From NCBI RefSeq assembly GCF_030068615.1, contig NZ_JASJOC010000004.1, forward strand, positions 248,001-312,000: a stretch of 64,000 bases of DNA, read 5' to 3'. Position 1 is the stretch's first letter. Every line of letters starts with the position of its first letter. A model generated the notes under the pieces. It made no database searches, was not told the origin of the DNA, and saw nothing but the letters and a program-made list of their open reading frames with translations. The stretch is from Halostagnicola sp. A-GB9-2 (GTDB lineage: Archaea > Halobacteriota > Halobacteria > Halobacteriales > Natrialbaceae). Shown one piece after another: positions 33,958 through 43,362 of the stretch. The position numbers and the translations under genes are program-made.

Positions 33958-35544
33958 TCAGTCCTGGCCGTTCAGGGTGATATCTGCAACGCCGATGATC
34001 CGTTCGTCGGCCTCGAGTTCCTCCCGCGCTTCGTCGGGCACGGCGCTGTCGACGTTGTAGACGGTGAGCGCTTCGCCGCCGATCGTTTCGCGGGCGTTGA
34101 ACATGCCGGCGATGTTGACGCCGTGTTTGCCCATCACCGAGCCGATGAGACCGATGACGCCGGGCTCGTCGGTGTTTCGCGTGATGACCATTCGGCCGTG
34201 GGGGATCGCGTCGACGCGGTAGCCGTCGATGCGGACGATTCGGGGGTCGTTCCCCGCAAAGAGCGTTCCGTCGACGGAGACTTCCGAATCGCCGTTGCCG
34301 ACGGTGACCGAGATCAGGCCCTGGAAGTCCTCGGCCTGTCGGGTCTTCGATTCGGTGACGTCGACGCCGCGGTCCTCCGCGATCTGGGGCGCGTTGACGG
34401 CGTTGACCTGCCACTCGAGGGGTTCGAAGACGCCCTTGAGCGCGCTCGCGGTGACGAACTCGATGTCTTCGTCGGCGATGTCGCCTTCGTAGGTGACCTC
34501 GACGCTCTCGATGCGGCCGTCGAGTAGTTGTGCGGAAACTTTGCCCGCGGTTTCGGCCAGGTCGATGTAGGGTTCGACGCGCGGGAACGCGCTCTCGTCG
34601 ATCGAGGGCGCGTTGAGCGCGTTCGCGACCGGCTCGCCTTCGATGGCGGCGACGACCTGCTCTGCGGTCTGAGTAGCGACGTTCTCCTGGGCGGCTTCCG
34701 TCGAGGCACCGAGGTGTGGCGTGACGATCACGTCGTCGACGTACAAAAGCGGCGAGTCCTCGGAGAGCGGTTCCTCGGCGAAGACGTCGAGTGCGGCCCC
34801 CTCGAGGGTGCCGTCTTCGACTTTCGCCGCGAGCGCGTCCTCGTCGACGACGCCCCCGCGGGCGCAGTTGATCAGGTAGCCGCCCTCGAGCAGTTCGAGC
34901 TCCTCGTCGCTGATCAGCCCTTCCGTTTCGGGGGTCAGCGGCGTGTGAACCGTGACGAAGTCCGCGGCCTCGAGACACTCCTCGAACTCGACGAGCTCCG
35001 CGCCGATGCGGTCTGCGCGGTCCTCGGAGATGTAGGGGTCGTACGCGACGATGTCCATACCCATCGAGTCGAGCTTTTTGGCGACCTCCTGACCGACGCG
35101 GCCGAGGCCGACGACGCCGAGGGTCTTGTCGTCGAGTTCGGTTCCGAGGTAGTCGCTTTTGGCCCACTCGCCGCCTTTGAGGCGGACGTGTGCTTGCGGA
35201 ATCGAGCGCGCGGCCGCGAACGTCATCGCGACGGTGTGCTCGGCGGCGGCTCGAACGTTCCCTTCCGGCGCGTTCGCGACGATAACGCCCTCGTCGGTCG
35301 CAGCGTCGATGTCGATATTGTCGACACCGATTCCCGCGCGACCGACGATAGCCAGTTCTTCGGCGGCCGCGAGGACGTCCTCTGTGACTTCGGTTCCCGA
35401 ACGAACGATCAGTCCGTTGGCGTCCGAAATCTCCTCGAGGAGCGCCTCGCCCTCGAGTTCGTATGCCGTTTCGACTTCGTAGCCGGCGTCCCTGAGTACC
35501 GCCAAGCCCGCGTCAGCGATAGGGTCCGTGACCAGAACCTTCAT
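33958..35544 (-). CDS. serA: D-3-phosphoglycerate dehydrogenase
   Basis: 528 residues, the long bacterial/archaeal form. First committed step of serine synthesis, oxidising 3-phosphoglycerate with NAD. NAD loop GVVGLGRVGQEVAKKL, catalytic Arg in CARGGVVDEDAL, and the Glu/His pair around HTPLTPETEGLI and TPHLGASTEAAQENV. An intervening ASB domain (about 310-445) precedes the C-terminal ACT domain (ITRNTDEPGVIGLIGSVMGK), which usually binds serine for feedback control. Promoter GGGTTTACC (35566-35574, minus strand) is 26 bp from the ATG, so leaderless. Confidence 0.96.
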   Translation of the reverse strand: MKVLVTDPIADAGLAVLRDAGYEVETAYELEGEALLEEISDANGLIVRSGTEVTEDVLAAAEELAIVGRAGIGVDNIDIDAATDEGVIVANAPEGNVRAAAEHTVAMTFAAARSIPQAHVRLKGGEWAKSDYLGTELDDKTLGVVGLGRVGQEVAKKLDSMGMDIVAYDPYISEDRADRIGAELVEFEECLEAADFVTVHTPLTPETEGLISDEELELLEGGYLINCARGGVVDEDALAAKVEDGTLEGAALDVFAEEPLSEDSPLLYVDDVIVTPHLGASTEAAQENVATQTAEQVVAAIEGEPVANALNAPSIDESAFPRVEPYIDLAETAGKVSAQLLDGRIESVEVTYEGDIADEDIEFVTASALKGVFEPLEWQVNAVNAPQIAEDRGVDVTESKTRQAEDFQGLISVTVGNGDSEVSVDGTLFAGNDPRIVRIDGYRVDAIPHGRMVITRNTDEPGVIGLIGSVMGKHGVNIAGMFNARETIGGEALTVYNVDSAVPDEAREELEADERIIGVADITLNGQD

Positions 35545-35565
35545 GCGCGAGTCAATTGCGTCGAT

Positions 35566-35574
35566 AGGGTAAAC
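35566..35574 (-). promoter_or_regulatory. Promoter of serA
   Basis: Minus-strand GGGTTTACC, box centre about 26 bp before the ATG at 35544. Confidence 0.5.
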
Positions 35575-35701
35575 CCTTCCGTTGTGTCCGAAGCTGGCGA
35601 AAGTTGCCGCCGTGGCCGATCAGCCGTTCGATAGCCGTTGACGCCGCCGTCGCGAATCGTTCCCGTTCGTGTGACCATCGGCCTCGGACCATATCCGATC
35701 G

Positions 35702-37951
35702 TCAGGTCGATGTGACATCGGGTTCTGATTCCGTAGCGTCGCGCTCTTCGTACGATCCGTCGTCCGACTGCGAATCCGTCCCTGCTGTAGACTCGGTTTT
35801 CCCTTCGGAATCCGTTCTTCCCGCGGAACCGGTCTCCGTTAGCGGAACGTGACACGCCGACCGCGTCGCTCCGATCTGACGATGGTCGGGTTCTACTGAC
35901 GCACACTCCGGTTGCGCTCTCGGACACCGCGTGTGGAACGCACAGCCGTTGGGCGGCGAGACGGAACTGGGGATCTCGCCCTCGAGGCTGGTTCTGTTCG
36001 ACGCCTCTCCGAGCGACGGAATCGCCTCGAGTAACGCCTCCGTGTACGGGTGCGTCGGCCGACCGAACACCTGCGCGGCGGGGCCGACTTCCATCAACTC
36101 ACCGAGGTACATCACGGCAATGCGGTCCGCGACGTGTTCGACGACATCGAGGTCGTGGGAGATGAGCAGGTACGTGAGACCAAGCTCTTCTTGGAGATCC
36201 AACAGGAGGTTAAGGATCCGCGCTTGCACGGATATGTCGAGCGCCGAGACGGGTTCGTCGAGGACGAGAAGGTCCGGATCGAGCGCGATCGCACGGGCGA
36301 TCGCGACGCGTTGAATCTGGCCCCCGGAAAGCTCGTGAGGATAGCTCTTTGCGTAGCCGGACGCCAATCCGACGCGATCGAGCAGCTTTACAACGCGTTC
36401 CTCCCGACGGCGTTCGCTCCACCCCCGAGCGCGCATGGGTTCGGCGATCGCCGCTTCAACCGTCATCCGCGGGTTGATACTCGACCGCGGATTCTGGAAC
36501 ACGTATCCGACGGTTGCGAGGGTCTCCGCCGACCGTTCGCCGACCGCCCCCATCTCCGCGCCGTCGATGCGGATCTCTCCCGTCGTCGGCGTCTCGAGGC
36601 CGGCGACGAGGCCAGCCACCGTCGACTTCCCGCTCCCGCTTTCGCCGACGAGGCCGAGCGTTTCTCCCGAGCGAACCTCGAGATCGATGTCGGAGACCGC
36701 CGTGAGGGTTCGCTCGTTCCCGAGGATCCGATCGAGGATCGTGCCGTCGAGATCGAACCGCTTGGAGACGCCGTCGCACTCGACGAGGGGCTCCGCGCCG
36801 GAGCGTTCCTCGGCCCGTTCGGTCCGCGACCGCTCGCGACTCGAGGCGGTTTCCCCCATCGAGGGGAAGAGTTTCCCCATTGAGGGATTCGAGTTGCCGC
36901 CCCGAGTTCCGTCCGCTCGACTCGAGTCGAACACGACCGGTTCGGTACACGCCGCGGTCCCGCCGGTGGCTCCGTCGATCTCCACGTGTGGTATCTCGCG
37001 GGTTCGACACGAGTCGGTCGCATGGGGACAACGCGGCGCGAACGAACAGCCGGGTCGCTCCTCGAGCAGGTCGGGGACCGATCCGTCGATCGTGGGTAAG
37101 GACGACTTTCGTTCTGACTCCTGGGTCAAACACTCGAGTAACGCTCGCGTGTACGGATGGCGCGGGTCCTCGAGGATGCGTTCGGTCGGGCCGGTTTCCA
37201 TCACTTCGCCCGCGTACATCACGACGATTCGATCGCAGATGTCGGCGACGACGCCGATGTCGTGGCTGATCAGGACCATCGCGAGGCCGCGCTCGTCGTT
37301 GAGCCGTCGAAGTCGCTCGAGGATCTGTGCCTGCGTCGTCGTATCCAGCGCCGTCGTCGGTTCGTCGGCGATCAGGAGGTCGGGTTCCGAGGCGAGTGCG
37401 ATCGCGAGGCCGGCCCGTTGGCGCATTCCACCCGAGAGTTCGTGCGGATACGCATCGACGCGGTCGTCGGGACTTGCGATCCCAACCGCTTCCATGAGTT
37501 CGACCGCCCGGTCGCGCTTTTCTCGCCAGTCGGACCGGCGGCTGAACAGGGGAGCGTGGAGGTAGTCGAGGAGCCGCTGGGAGTCCGGTTCGTCGTGGAC
37601 CTTGAGCGATTCGGCGATCTGTTCGCCGATATCGAAGACGGGGTTTAACGTCTCTGTTGGGTCCTGAAACACCATCGAGACGGCGTCGCCGCGAAGCCGT
37701 CGAAGCTCCCGGGGCGACGCGTCGGTGACTTCGGTCCCGTCGATCCGGACAGATCCCCGGACGATCTCGCCGGGGTCCTCGAGGCCGACGATAGAGCGGG
37801 CGGTGACGGACTTGCCACAGCCGCTCTCGCCGACGACGCCAACGATTTCGCCGTGGTCGACGGTAAAGGAGACGCCGTCGACCGCGCGAACGATTCCGTC
37901 GTGCGTCTGAAACTGCGTGTGGAGGTTTTCGACGGTGAGTAGTTCGGTCAT
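35702..37951 (-). CDS. Dipeptide/oligopeptide ABC transporter, fused double ATPase
   Basis: 749 residues combining the DppD and DppF subunits. NBD1: Walker [13 protein letters not shown] (about 40-47), signature ELSGGMRQRAGLA, Walker [13 protein letters not shown], with the Cys-rich C-terminal peptide-transporter motif GCSFAPRCPHA. A linker with near-duplicate NPSMGKLF and PSMGETA phrases joins NBD2: [38 protein letters not shown], and a second GCAFHTRCPRA motif. Ends in a ~45-residue Ser/Thr/Glu tail. Energises the permeases encoded upstream; starts three bases after the dppC-like stop. Confidence 0.94.
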   Translation of the reverse strand: MTELLTVENLHTQFQTHDGIVRAVDGVSFTVDHGEIVGVVGESGCGKSVTARSIVGLEDPGEIVRGSVRIDGTEVTDASPRELRRLRGDAVSMVFQDPTETLNPVFDIGEQIAESLKVHDEPDSQRLLDYLHAPLFSRRSDWREKRDRAVELMEAVGIASPDDRVDAYPHELSGGMRQRAGLAIALASEPDLLIADEPTTALDTTTQAQILERLRRLNDERGLAMVLISHDIGVVADICDRIVVMYAGEVMETGPTERILEDPRHPYTRALLECLTQESERKSSLPTIDGSVPDLLEERPGCSFAPRCPHATDSCRTREIPHVEIDGATGGTAACTEPVVFDSSRADGTRGGNSNPSMGKLFPSMGETASSRERSRTERAEERSGAEPLVECDGVSKRFDLDGTILDRILGNERTLTAVSDIDLEVRSGETLGLVGESGSGKSTVAGLVAGLETPTTGEIRIDGAEMGAVGERSAETLATVGYVFQNPRSSINPRMTVEAAIAEPMRARGWSERRREERVVKLLDRVGLASGYAKSYPHELSGGQIQRVAIARAIALDPDLLVLDEPVSALDISVQARILNLLLDLQEELGLTYLLISHDLDVVEHVADRIAVMYLGELMEVGPAAQVFGRPTHPYTEALLEAIPSLGEASNRTSLEGEIPSSVSPPNGCAFHTRCPRAQPECASVEPDHRQIGATRSACHVPLTETGSAGRTDSEGKTESTAGTDSQSDDGSYEERDATESEPDVTST

Positions 37952-37953
37952 AG

Positions 37954-38850
37954 TTACGTGATTTTCTCGCTCGTCGCGTCGTGTTTCGGATCGAGGATGT
38001 CCCGGAGTCCGTCACCGAGAAGGTTGAACCCGAGGACGGTGAGCATGATCGCGACGCCAGGGATGTTTGCGATCCACCAGGCGTCCCGGAGGTAGTGCCG
38101 GCCGGCCGAGAGCATCGTCCCCCATTCGGGCGTCGGCGGCTGTGCGCCGAGGCCGATAAACGAGAGTCCGGCCGTTCCGAGGATGACAGTTCCCAGGTTC
38201 AACGTCGCCAAAACGATGACCGGGCTGGCGACGTTCGGCAGGAGGTGTCGGATCGTGATTCGGAACCGAGAGACGCCCATCAGCTGTGCCGCCTGTACGA
38301 ACTCGCGTTCTTTCGTCGAGAGTACGCTGGCTCGGACGACCCGGGCGTAGGACGCCCAGCCGACGACGGCGAGTGCGATCATGACGTTTCGCAGGCTCGG
38401 GCCGAGGATGCCGGCTATCACGAGCGCGAGGACGAGCCCGGGAAACGCGAGCTGAACGTCGACGAGTCGCATCAGCAGTTCGTCGATCCAGCCGCCCGCG
38501 TACCCCGCGAGTACCCCGATCGTCGTCCCGAGGACGAGCCTGATCGCGGTAACCAAAACGGCGATCCCGAGCGAAAGCCGCGCCCCGTATAATAGTCTCG
38601 AGAAGATGTCTCGCCCGAGCTGGTCGGTCCCGAACGGGTGGGCGAGCGAGGGCCCCTGGAGCCGGTTGGGAACGTCCTGAGCGGCCGGATCGTAGGGGGC
38701 GACCAGCGGGCCGAATACGGCCGCGATGACGAGCGTTCCGACGATAGCCAGTCCCGCGATGTTGAGCGGATCCGCGAGGAACGCACGGAGTTCTCGAGAG
38801 GTTCGTACGTCTCGATACCGTGTCCGGAGGGAACCCACCAGGTCGTTCAC
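37954..38850 (-). CDS. Dipeptide ABC transporter permease (DppC-like)
   Basis: 298 residues from a GTG that overlaps the stop of the DppB-like gene (GTGA, 38847-38850). N-terminal cytoplasmic stretch, membrane helix at about 30-52 (LAIVGTLVIAAVFGPLVAPY), PFGTDQLGRDIFSRLLYGAR typical of DppC/OppC, and an EAA loop (AAQLMGVSRFRITIRHLLPN). Forms a heterodimeric channel with the DppB-like permease. Confidence 0.93.
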   Translation of the reverse strand: MNDLVGSLRTRYRDVRTSRELRAFLADPLNIAGLAIVGTLVIAAVFGPLVAPYDPAAQDVPNRLQGPSLAHPFGTDQLGRDIFSRLLYGARLSLGIAVLVTAIRLVLGTTIGVLAGYAGGWIDELLMRLVDVQLAFPGLVLALVIAGILGPSLRNVMIALAVVGWASYARVVRASVLSTKEREFVQAAQLMGVSRFRITIRHLLPNVASPVIVLATLNLGTVILGTAGLSFIGLGAQPPTPEWGTMLSAGRHYLRDAWWIANIPGVAIMLTVLGFNLLGDGLRDILDPKHDATSEKIT

Positions 38851-39791
38851 GCCGTTTCACCACCCAGGGAGACGCGCGGATCGAGGTACCGATAGCTCGC
38901 GTCGACCAACAGGTTCGTCGCGACGAATATCAGGGCGGTGAACAGGGCGATCCCCTGGACGACGGGGTAATTACGCTCGAAGACTGCATCGACGAGTAAC
39001 ATGCCGAGCCCGGGTCGTTGGAAGACGATTTCGACGACGACCGCGCCGTTGAGGAGCGAACCGAACTGGAGGCCGACGATCGTCACGACGGGAATGATCC
39101 CGTTTCTGAACGCGTGTTTGTAGACGACGATCCGCTCTCGGAGCCCTTTCGTCCGAGCCGTATCGATGTACGGATCCTCGAGAACCTCGAGCATCGAGGT
39201 TCTGACGAGTCGCGTTACGATGGCGGCCATTCCGGTCCCGAGCGTGAGCGCCGGCAAGACGAGTTGGCTGTAACTGCCCGCACCGGCGACCGGGAGAACG
39301 CCGAGCGTCAGCGAGAAGACCAGGATGAGGAGGTAGCCGAGCCAGAAGTTCGGCATCGAGACGCCGATCAACGCGCCGAATTGGCTGGCGTGGTCGACGG
39401 CGGAGCCTCGATGGACGGCACTCAGGACGCCCGTCGGGATCGCAATCACGAGCGCGACCGCCATCGACACGACGGCCAACTCGAGGGTTAGCGGAAGCGC
39501 GTCGACGAGCAGCGTCGACACGGCGGTGTCTGTGTAATACGACGAGCCGAGGTCGCCCCGGAGCACGCCGCTCAACCAGTCGAGGTACTGGATTGGAACC
39601 GGTTCGTCCAAGCCCCGTTCGGCACGGAAAGCGTCGATCTCCTGTTGGGAGGGCTGGCGCTCGAGTTGCTGGCGGAGGATCACCTCAGCCGGATCGCCGG
39701 GTGTCAAAAAGACCAATCCGAAGGTAACGATCGAGACGCCGAACATGACCGCGAGCGACGTTCCGAAGCGATATGCGAGGTAGTTGTACAT
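38847..39791 (-). CDS. Dipeptide ABC transporter permease (DppB-like)
   Basis: 314 residues. N-terminal helix VMFGVSIVTFGLVFLTPGDP is the DppB hallmark, as are GVSMPNFWLGYLLIL and the EAA loop (TARTKGLRERIVVYKHAFRN). About six membrane helices. Fifteen bases separate its start from the binding-protein stop, so it is in one operon with 35702-41354. Substrate is inferred from family: di-/oligopeptides, nickel or sugars are alternatives. Confidence 0.93.
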   Translation of the reverse strand: MYNYLAYRFGTSLAVMFGVSIVTFGLVFLTPGDPAEVILRQQLERQPSQQEIDAFRAERGLDEPVPIQYLDWLSGVLRGDLGSSYYTDTAVSTLLVDALPLTLELAVVSMAVALVIAIPTGVLSAVHRGSAVDHASQFGALIGVSMPNFWLGYLLILVFSLTLGVLPVAGAGSYSQLVLPALTLGTGMAAIVTRLVRTSMLEVLEDPYIDTARTKGLRERIVVYKHAFRNGIIPVVTIVGLQFGSLLNGAVVVEIVFQRPGLGMLLVDAVFERNYPVVQGIALFTALIFVATNLLVDASYRYLDPRVSLGGETA

Positions 39792-39806
39792 CGGTGGGTT
39801 CGCTCC

Positions 39807-41354
39807 TTACGACTCTCTCCGAAGATCGGTCCACTCGGTGAGTCGATCGATGGGGTGGTGGCCGATTCCTTCGATGGCGGCGTCGGCGGCGACGACGTAC
39901 TCCTGAAAGTAAAGCGGGATGACGACTGCTCCCTCCATGATCTGTCGTTGAGCCTCGACATACGCCGTCTCTTTCTCGTCGGGCTCTCGAGACTGGAATC
40001 CCGTCTCGATCAGTTCGTCGACCTCTCCACCGAGGTTGTGGAGGCCAGTTCCCTCGTTCTCGTATCGATCTATGTTGCTGATGCCCAGCGAGTGGAAATT
40101 TTCCCACATGAGGTAGTCGGCCGCCGGACTGTTCGACTGCGATCCTCTGATCCTGAGGTGGAACTCGCCGCTGTCGACGCGGTCGTCGAGGGAGGCCTGC
40201 TCGAGCACTTCGACGTCGATATCGACGCCGATGTCGTCGAACTCTGAGTCGAGTCGCTGGGCGATGAGACCGCCGTCGTCCATGTCGTTTTCGACGAGAC
40301 AGGACAGCGCTTCCCCGTCGTAGCTCGACTCGTCGACGAGCTCTCGCGCGGCGTCGTGATCCCGTTCGTAGTTCGGCAGTTCCTTGTCTGCGGCCCAGTC
40401 GATTACCGTCGAAATCGGCCCGCGAGCCGCGATTCCGATTCCCTCGAGCAACGAATCGACGATCTCCTCCTGCGAAATCGCGTGATTGAGCGCCTGCCGG
40501 AGCGCCGCGTCGTCGGTCGGCTCGTTGTAGAGGTTGACCGAGACGTACGTCGAGCCCGGCGACTGTTCGGTCTCGAGGGCGATGTCGTCGTCCGCTCGGA
40601 ACGAGGAGACGCGACTCTTGGCAGGGTCGTAGATGATATCGACATCCCCCGACTCGAGGAGGTTCGTCCGCGTCGTCGCGTCTTCGGCCGCTCGGAACGT
40701 GAGGCTGTCCGGACCTGGTTCGCCACCCCAGTAGTCCTCGAACGCCGCGACCTCGAGTTGTTGGCCGTTGTCGATCTCCTCTAAAGTGAACGGGCCGGTT
40801 CCGATGACGTTACCCTCCCTGGGTTCGGCTTCGGGCGGATGGATGTCGATCATGTTGTGAGCGATCGTTCCGGGAAACCCGGGGAACGGTTCGGTGTTTT
40901 CGAACTCGACGGTGTAGTCGTCGATCTTTTCGACGCTGTTTGGCTCGAGGTGGAGCCAGCCGTAAACGAAGTCGCCACGCTCGGTCAGGATGTCGTCCTC
41001 GAACGTCGTGACCACGTCGTCGGCGGTCATCTCCTCACCATTGTGGAAGCTGACTCCCTCGCGCAGCTCGAACACCCAGGTGGTGTCGCCGGTCGCTTCC
41101 CAGTCGGTCGCCAGCCACGGCTCGGGCTGCATGTCTTCGGTTCCCCAGACGAGCGGTTCGACGACTCGCGTCCAGTAGGGGCTCATACCGCCCCAGTTGT
41201 CCCACGAATCGCCGGCTCCGGTCGGGTCCATGTGCGGAACGATCGTAAACGTTCCCGGCTCGTCCGTACTCCCTTCCGCACAACCCGCGAGTCCTGAAAC
41301 TGCGGCGGCACCGATTCCACCAAGCAACTGACGACGTGATACTGTCGAGTTCAT
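39807..41354 (-). CDS. Dipeptide-type ABC transporter substrate-binding lipoprotein
   Basis: 515 residues from the ATG at 41354; the upstream open frame is AT-rich promoter DNA. Signal MNSTVSRRQLLGGIGAAAVS then LAGC: twin arginine and lipobox. SBP family 5 (extracellular solute-binding) signatures: AT-level phrase LATDWEATGDTTWVFELREG, VSFHNGEEMTADDVV, and VIGTGPFTLEEID. Anchored outside the membrane, it feeds the DppB/C permeases. Expressed from a promoter embedded in a 10-bp direct repeat (41359-41389), suggesting dedicated control. Confidence 0.94.
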   Translation of the reverse strand: MNSTVSRRQLLGGIGAAAVSGLAGCAEGSTDEPGTFTIVPHMDPTGAGDSWDNWGGMSPYWTRVVEPLVWGTEDMQPEPWLATDWEATGDTTWVFELREGVSFHNGEEMTADDVVTTFEDDILTERGDFVYGWLHLEPNSVEKIDDYTVEFENTEPFPGFPGTIAHNMIDIHPPEAEPREGNVIGTGPFTLEEIDNGQQLEVAAFEDYWGGEPGPDSLTFRAAEDATTRTNLLESGDVDIIYDPAKSRVSSFRADDDIALETEQSPGSTYVSVNLYNEPTDDAALRQALNHAISQEEIVDSLLEGIGIAARGPISTVIDWAADKELPNYERDHDAARELVDESSYDGEALSCLVENDMDDGGLIAQRLDSEFDDIGVDIDVEVLEQASLDDRVDSGEFHLRIRGSQSNSPAADYLMWENFHSLGISNIDRYENEGTGLHNLGGEVDELIETGFQSREPDEKETAYVEAQRQIMEGAVVIPLYFQEYVVAADAAIEGIGHHPIDRLTEWTDLRRES

Positions 41355-41358
41355 CGTT

Positions 41359-41389
41359 TTAATAAGATATGGGAATACATTAATAAGAT
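41359..41389. promoter_or_regulatory. Direct repeat overlapping promoter of the first dipeptide ABC operon
   Basis: TTAATAAGAT at 41359-41368 and 41380-41389, spaced 21 bp (two helical turns). The distal copy overlaps the TATA-like TTATTAATG (minus strand, about 27 bp from the ATG); the proximal copy lies between TATA and ATG. Confidence 0.55.
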
Positions 41390-41832
41390 TTGCTAATTTG
41401 ATTAGTGGTATAATTATAACCAAGGCCGTTTGGTGTGAATGCACTGCGGGTGGGCTCAACGAGACGAAGCGATTGACCGTCGATAGCGGCAACCATGAAA
41501 ATCAGTTTTCAGTAGTGAAAGTTAGATTGTAAAGCTACCGATCGATCACCGCTCACGATGTCCGAACGGCGGAAGAATTCACAGGTGAACGACGGATCCA
41601 CGAAGAACGCTCCCGGCTACTATCGGCGAACGTACTAACCGATGTTCGTCGAGTCGTTTCTGTCGAGAACGAGATCCGTACTAGCGAACTGCAGGCCGTG
41701 TTCCACTGCGTCGTAGCTCAAAATCGGTCGTTCGACCGCTCGAAAAAGGGGTGCGAGGGCCAAACGAATGCCGGAAATTGTGACTGTCCTGGATACAGAA
41801 CGATGTTCTCGAGAAGTGAATCCTGAATGTTC
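41390..41832. other. Intergenic region upstream of the dipeptide ABC operon
   Basis: About 440 bp between the binding-protein promoter and the stop of the symporter gene. Short open frames have no protein-like character. AT-rich next to the promoter (to about 41420), otherwise average. I see no RNA gene or repeat here beyond a CAGTTTTCAGTAGTG-type AT-rich patch. Confidence 0.5.
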
Positions 41833-43176
41833 CTATAGCAGAATCGACCCCCACATCGTAACCGCGACCTGCCCGATCAGGAGCATCAGCGCTCCGCCGA
41901 GTCTCGAGGACATCTGCGCGAACGCCATCAACTCCATTCGCTCGGCGGCCGCGAGGGTCGCGACATCACCCGACCCGCCCATGTTGACCATACAGAGGCC
42001 GCCACAGAGGGCCGCCTCGATCGGGAACATGCCGAAGAGGTAGCCGACGAGTGCGGCACCGACCGCGCCGCCGATGACGACGAGGATCACGATGGCGAAG
42101 TACGTCGGCGTGATCATCTCGATGAGGACGTCGATATCGATGAGCGCCATTCCGATCGCGAGCAAAAGCGGGCCGACGAATCCGGCGACCATGAAGTCAT
42201 AGAAGTGGCCCGCACCGTCTTCTAACCGATCCGGAAACACCTGTGAAACCTTGATTCCGACCGCGAGCAGGATCATGATCGCGAACGGATGAATCGGGAT
42301 GATGTTCGCGAACAGATAGCCGAGTATCAACAGTCCCATCGCGATCATCCACCCCGTGACGATCGTGTCCTCGGTGAGCTCGACGCCGGAATCTTCGGTC
42401 TCGGAACCGGATTCTGGCATCCACTTTTCTTCGGGCATGACGACGCCGTCGCCGCTCAGCGACGGGCGAACCTTCCCGATTCGGTTCGCGATCGCGGCGA
42501 AGAGGATTCCGGCCATATTGCCGAGGATGATCACGGGAGCGATGATCGAGAACATCTGTTCGAAACTCGTCCCCGTCTCGCTCGCGTAGATTTCGCTCAG
42601 CGGGATCCCGCCTGCACCCATCCCACCCCCGAAGACCGGGATCAGTATTGTTAGCAGTGCATCCAGTCCGCCGTAGCCCAGAATCGCCCCCGAAACGTAG
42701 GCCGTCAACGCGGCGACGACCAGCCCACCAACGACGGCTGGAGCGTATATCGGAAGCGCCTTGACCAGATACGACCGCGGCATCGAGAGGATGCTTCCCG
42801 TGATCAACGCGGCGATGAACCAGTCGAGCATGTTCGAGCTATCCTGCAGGAAGCCCTCGATGGTCTGGTACGACTCCGCGGGGATCAGCGAGAAGTAGTT
42901 TATCAGCAGTCCCAACACGAGACAGAGAACGAGTCCGCCGCCGAACCACGTGCGCCAGACTGGAACTCGATCGCCGATAAAGACGGTGATCCCTGATATG
43001 ACGAGCAAGAAGGCTGTCGCGCCGACCATGTCGTCCGGAAGGTCGCCGGTGAAGACGGCGGTGAGTACGGTGAGAAGCAGTGGAAGGTAAATATACAGCG
43101 GGACGCCGTAGGCAATCTCCGCTCGGAGGAGAGATGATTCTGAATTGTTCCAATATTGATTAATTGTATTATACAT
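41833..43176 (-). CDS. 2-hydroxycarboxylate transporter family protein (CitS/MaeN-like)
   Basis: 447 residues, about eleven membrane helices. The two re-entrant hairpin signatures of the 2HCT family are visible: FGGGMGAGGIPLSEIYASE in the first half and CMVNMGGSGDVATLAAAERM in the second (GGSGD). Such proteins are sodium (or proton) symporters for citrate or malate. A TATA-like TATCTTAATG (minus strand, about 43202-43211) is about 30 bp upstream. Divergent from a UspA-type gene. Which acid is moved is not determined. Confidence 0.9.
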   Translation of the reverse strand: MYNTINQYWNNSESSLLRAEIAYGVPLYIYLPLLLTVLTAVFTGDLPDDMVGATAFLLVISGITVFIGDRVPVWRTWFGGGLVLCLVLGLLINYFSLIPAESYQTIEGFLQDSSNMLDWFIAALITGSILSMPRSYLVKALPIYAPAVVGGLVVAALTAYVSGAILGYGGLDALLTILIPVFGGGMGAGGIPLSEIYASETGTSFEQMFSIIAPVIILGNMAGILFAAIANRIGKVRPSLSGDGVVMPEEKWMPESGSETEDSGVELTEDTIVTGWMIAMGLLILGYLFANIIPIHPFAIMILLAVGIKVSQVFPDRLEDGAGHFYDFMVAGFVGPLLLAIGMALIDIDVLIEMITPTYFAIVILVVIGGAVGAALVGYLFGMFPIEAALCGGLCMVNMGGSGDVATLAAAERMELMAFAQMSSRLGGALMLLIGQVAVTMWGSILL

Positions 43177-43362
43177 TCACATTAGCACTGTCAACCCGTA
43201 GCATTAAGATATTCTGATTGAATAGAACATGATTATTTACCATGTGAGGCTGAATAAAAAGACTGAGAATCGGGTATAGATGGTCCCAAAATCAGTTTCT
43301 CCGCAGTTTCGACTTCTTCTTCTCAAAAGATAGTTTTCCTAATGCACTGATAATTGTGTGCT

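Noticed and set aside
34528-35634. 368-codon open frame opposite serA
   Set aside because: Shadow; serA is complete on the minus strand.
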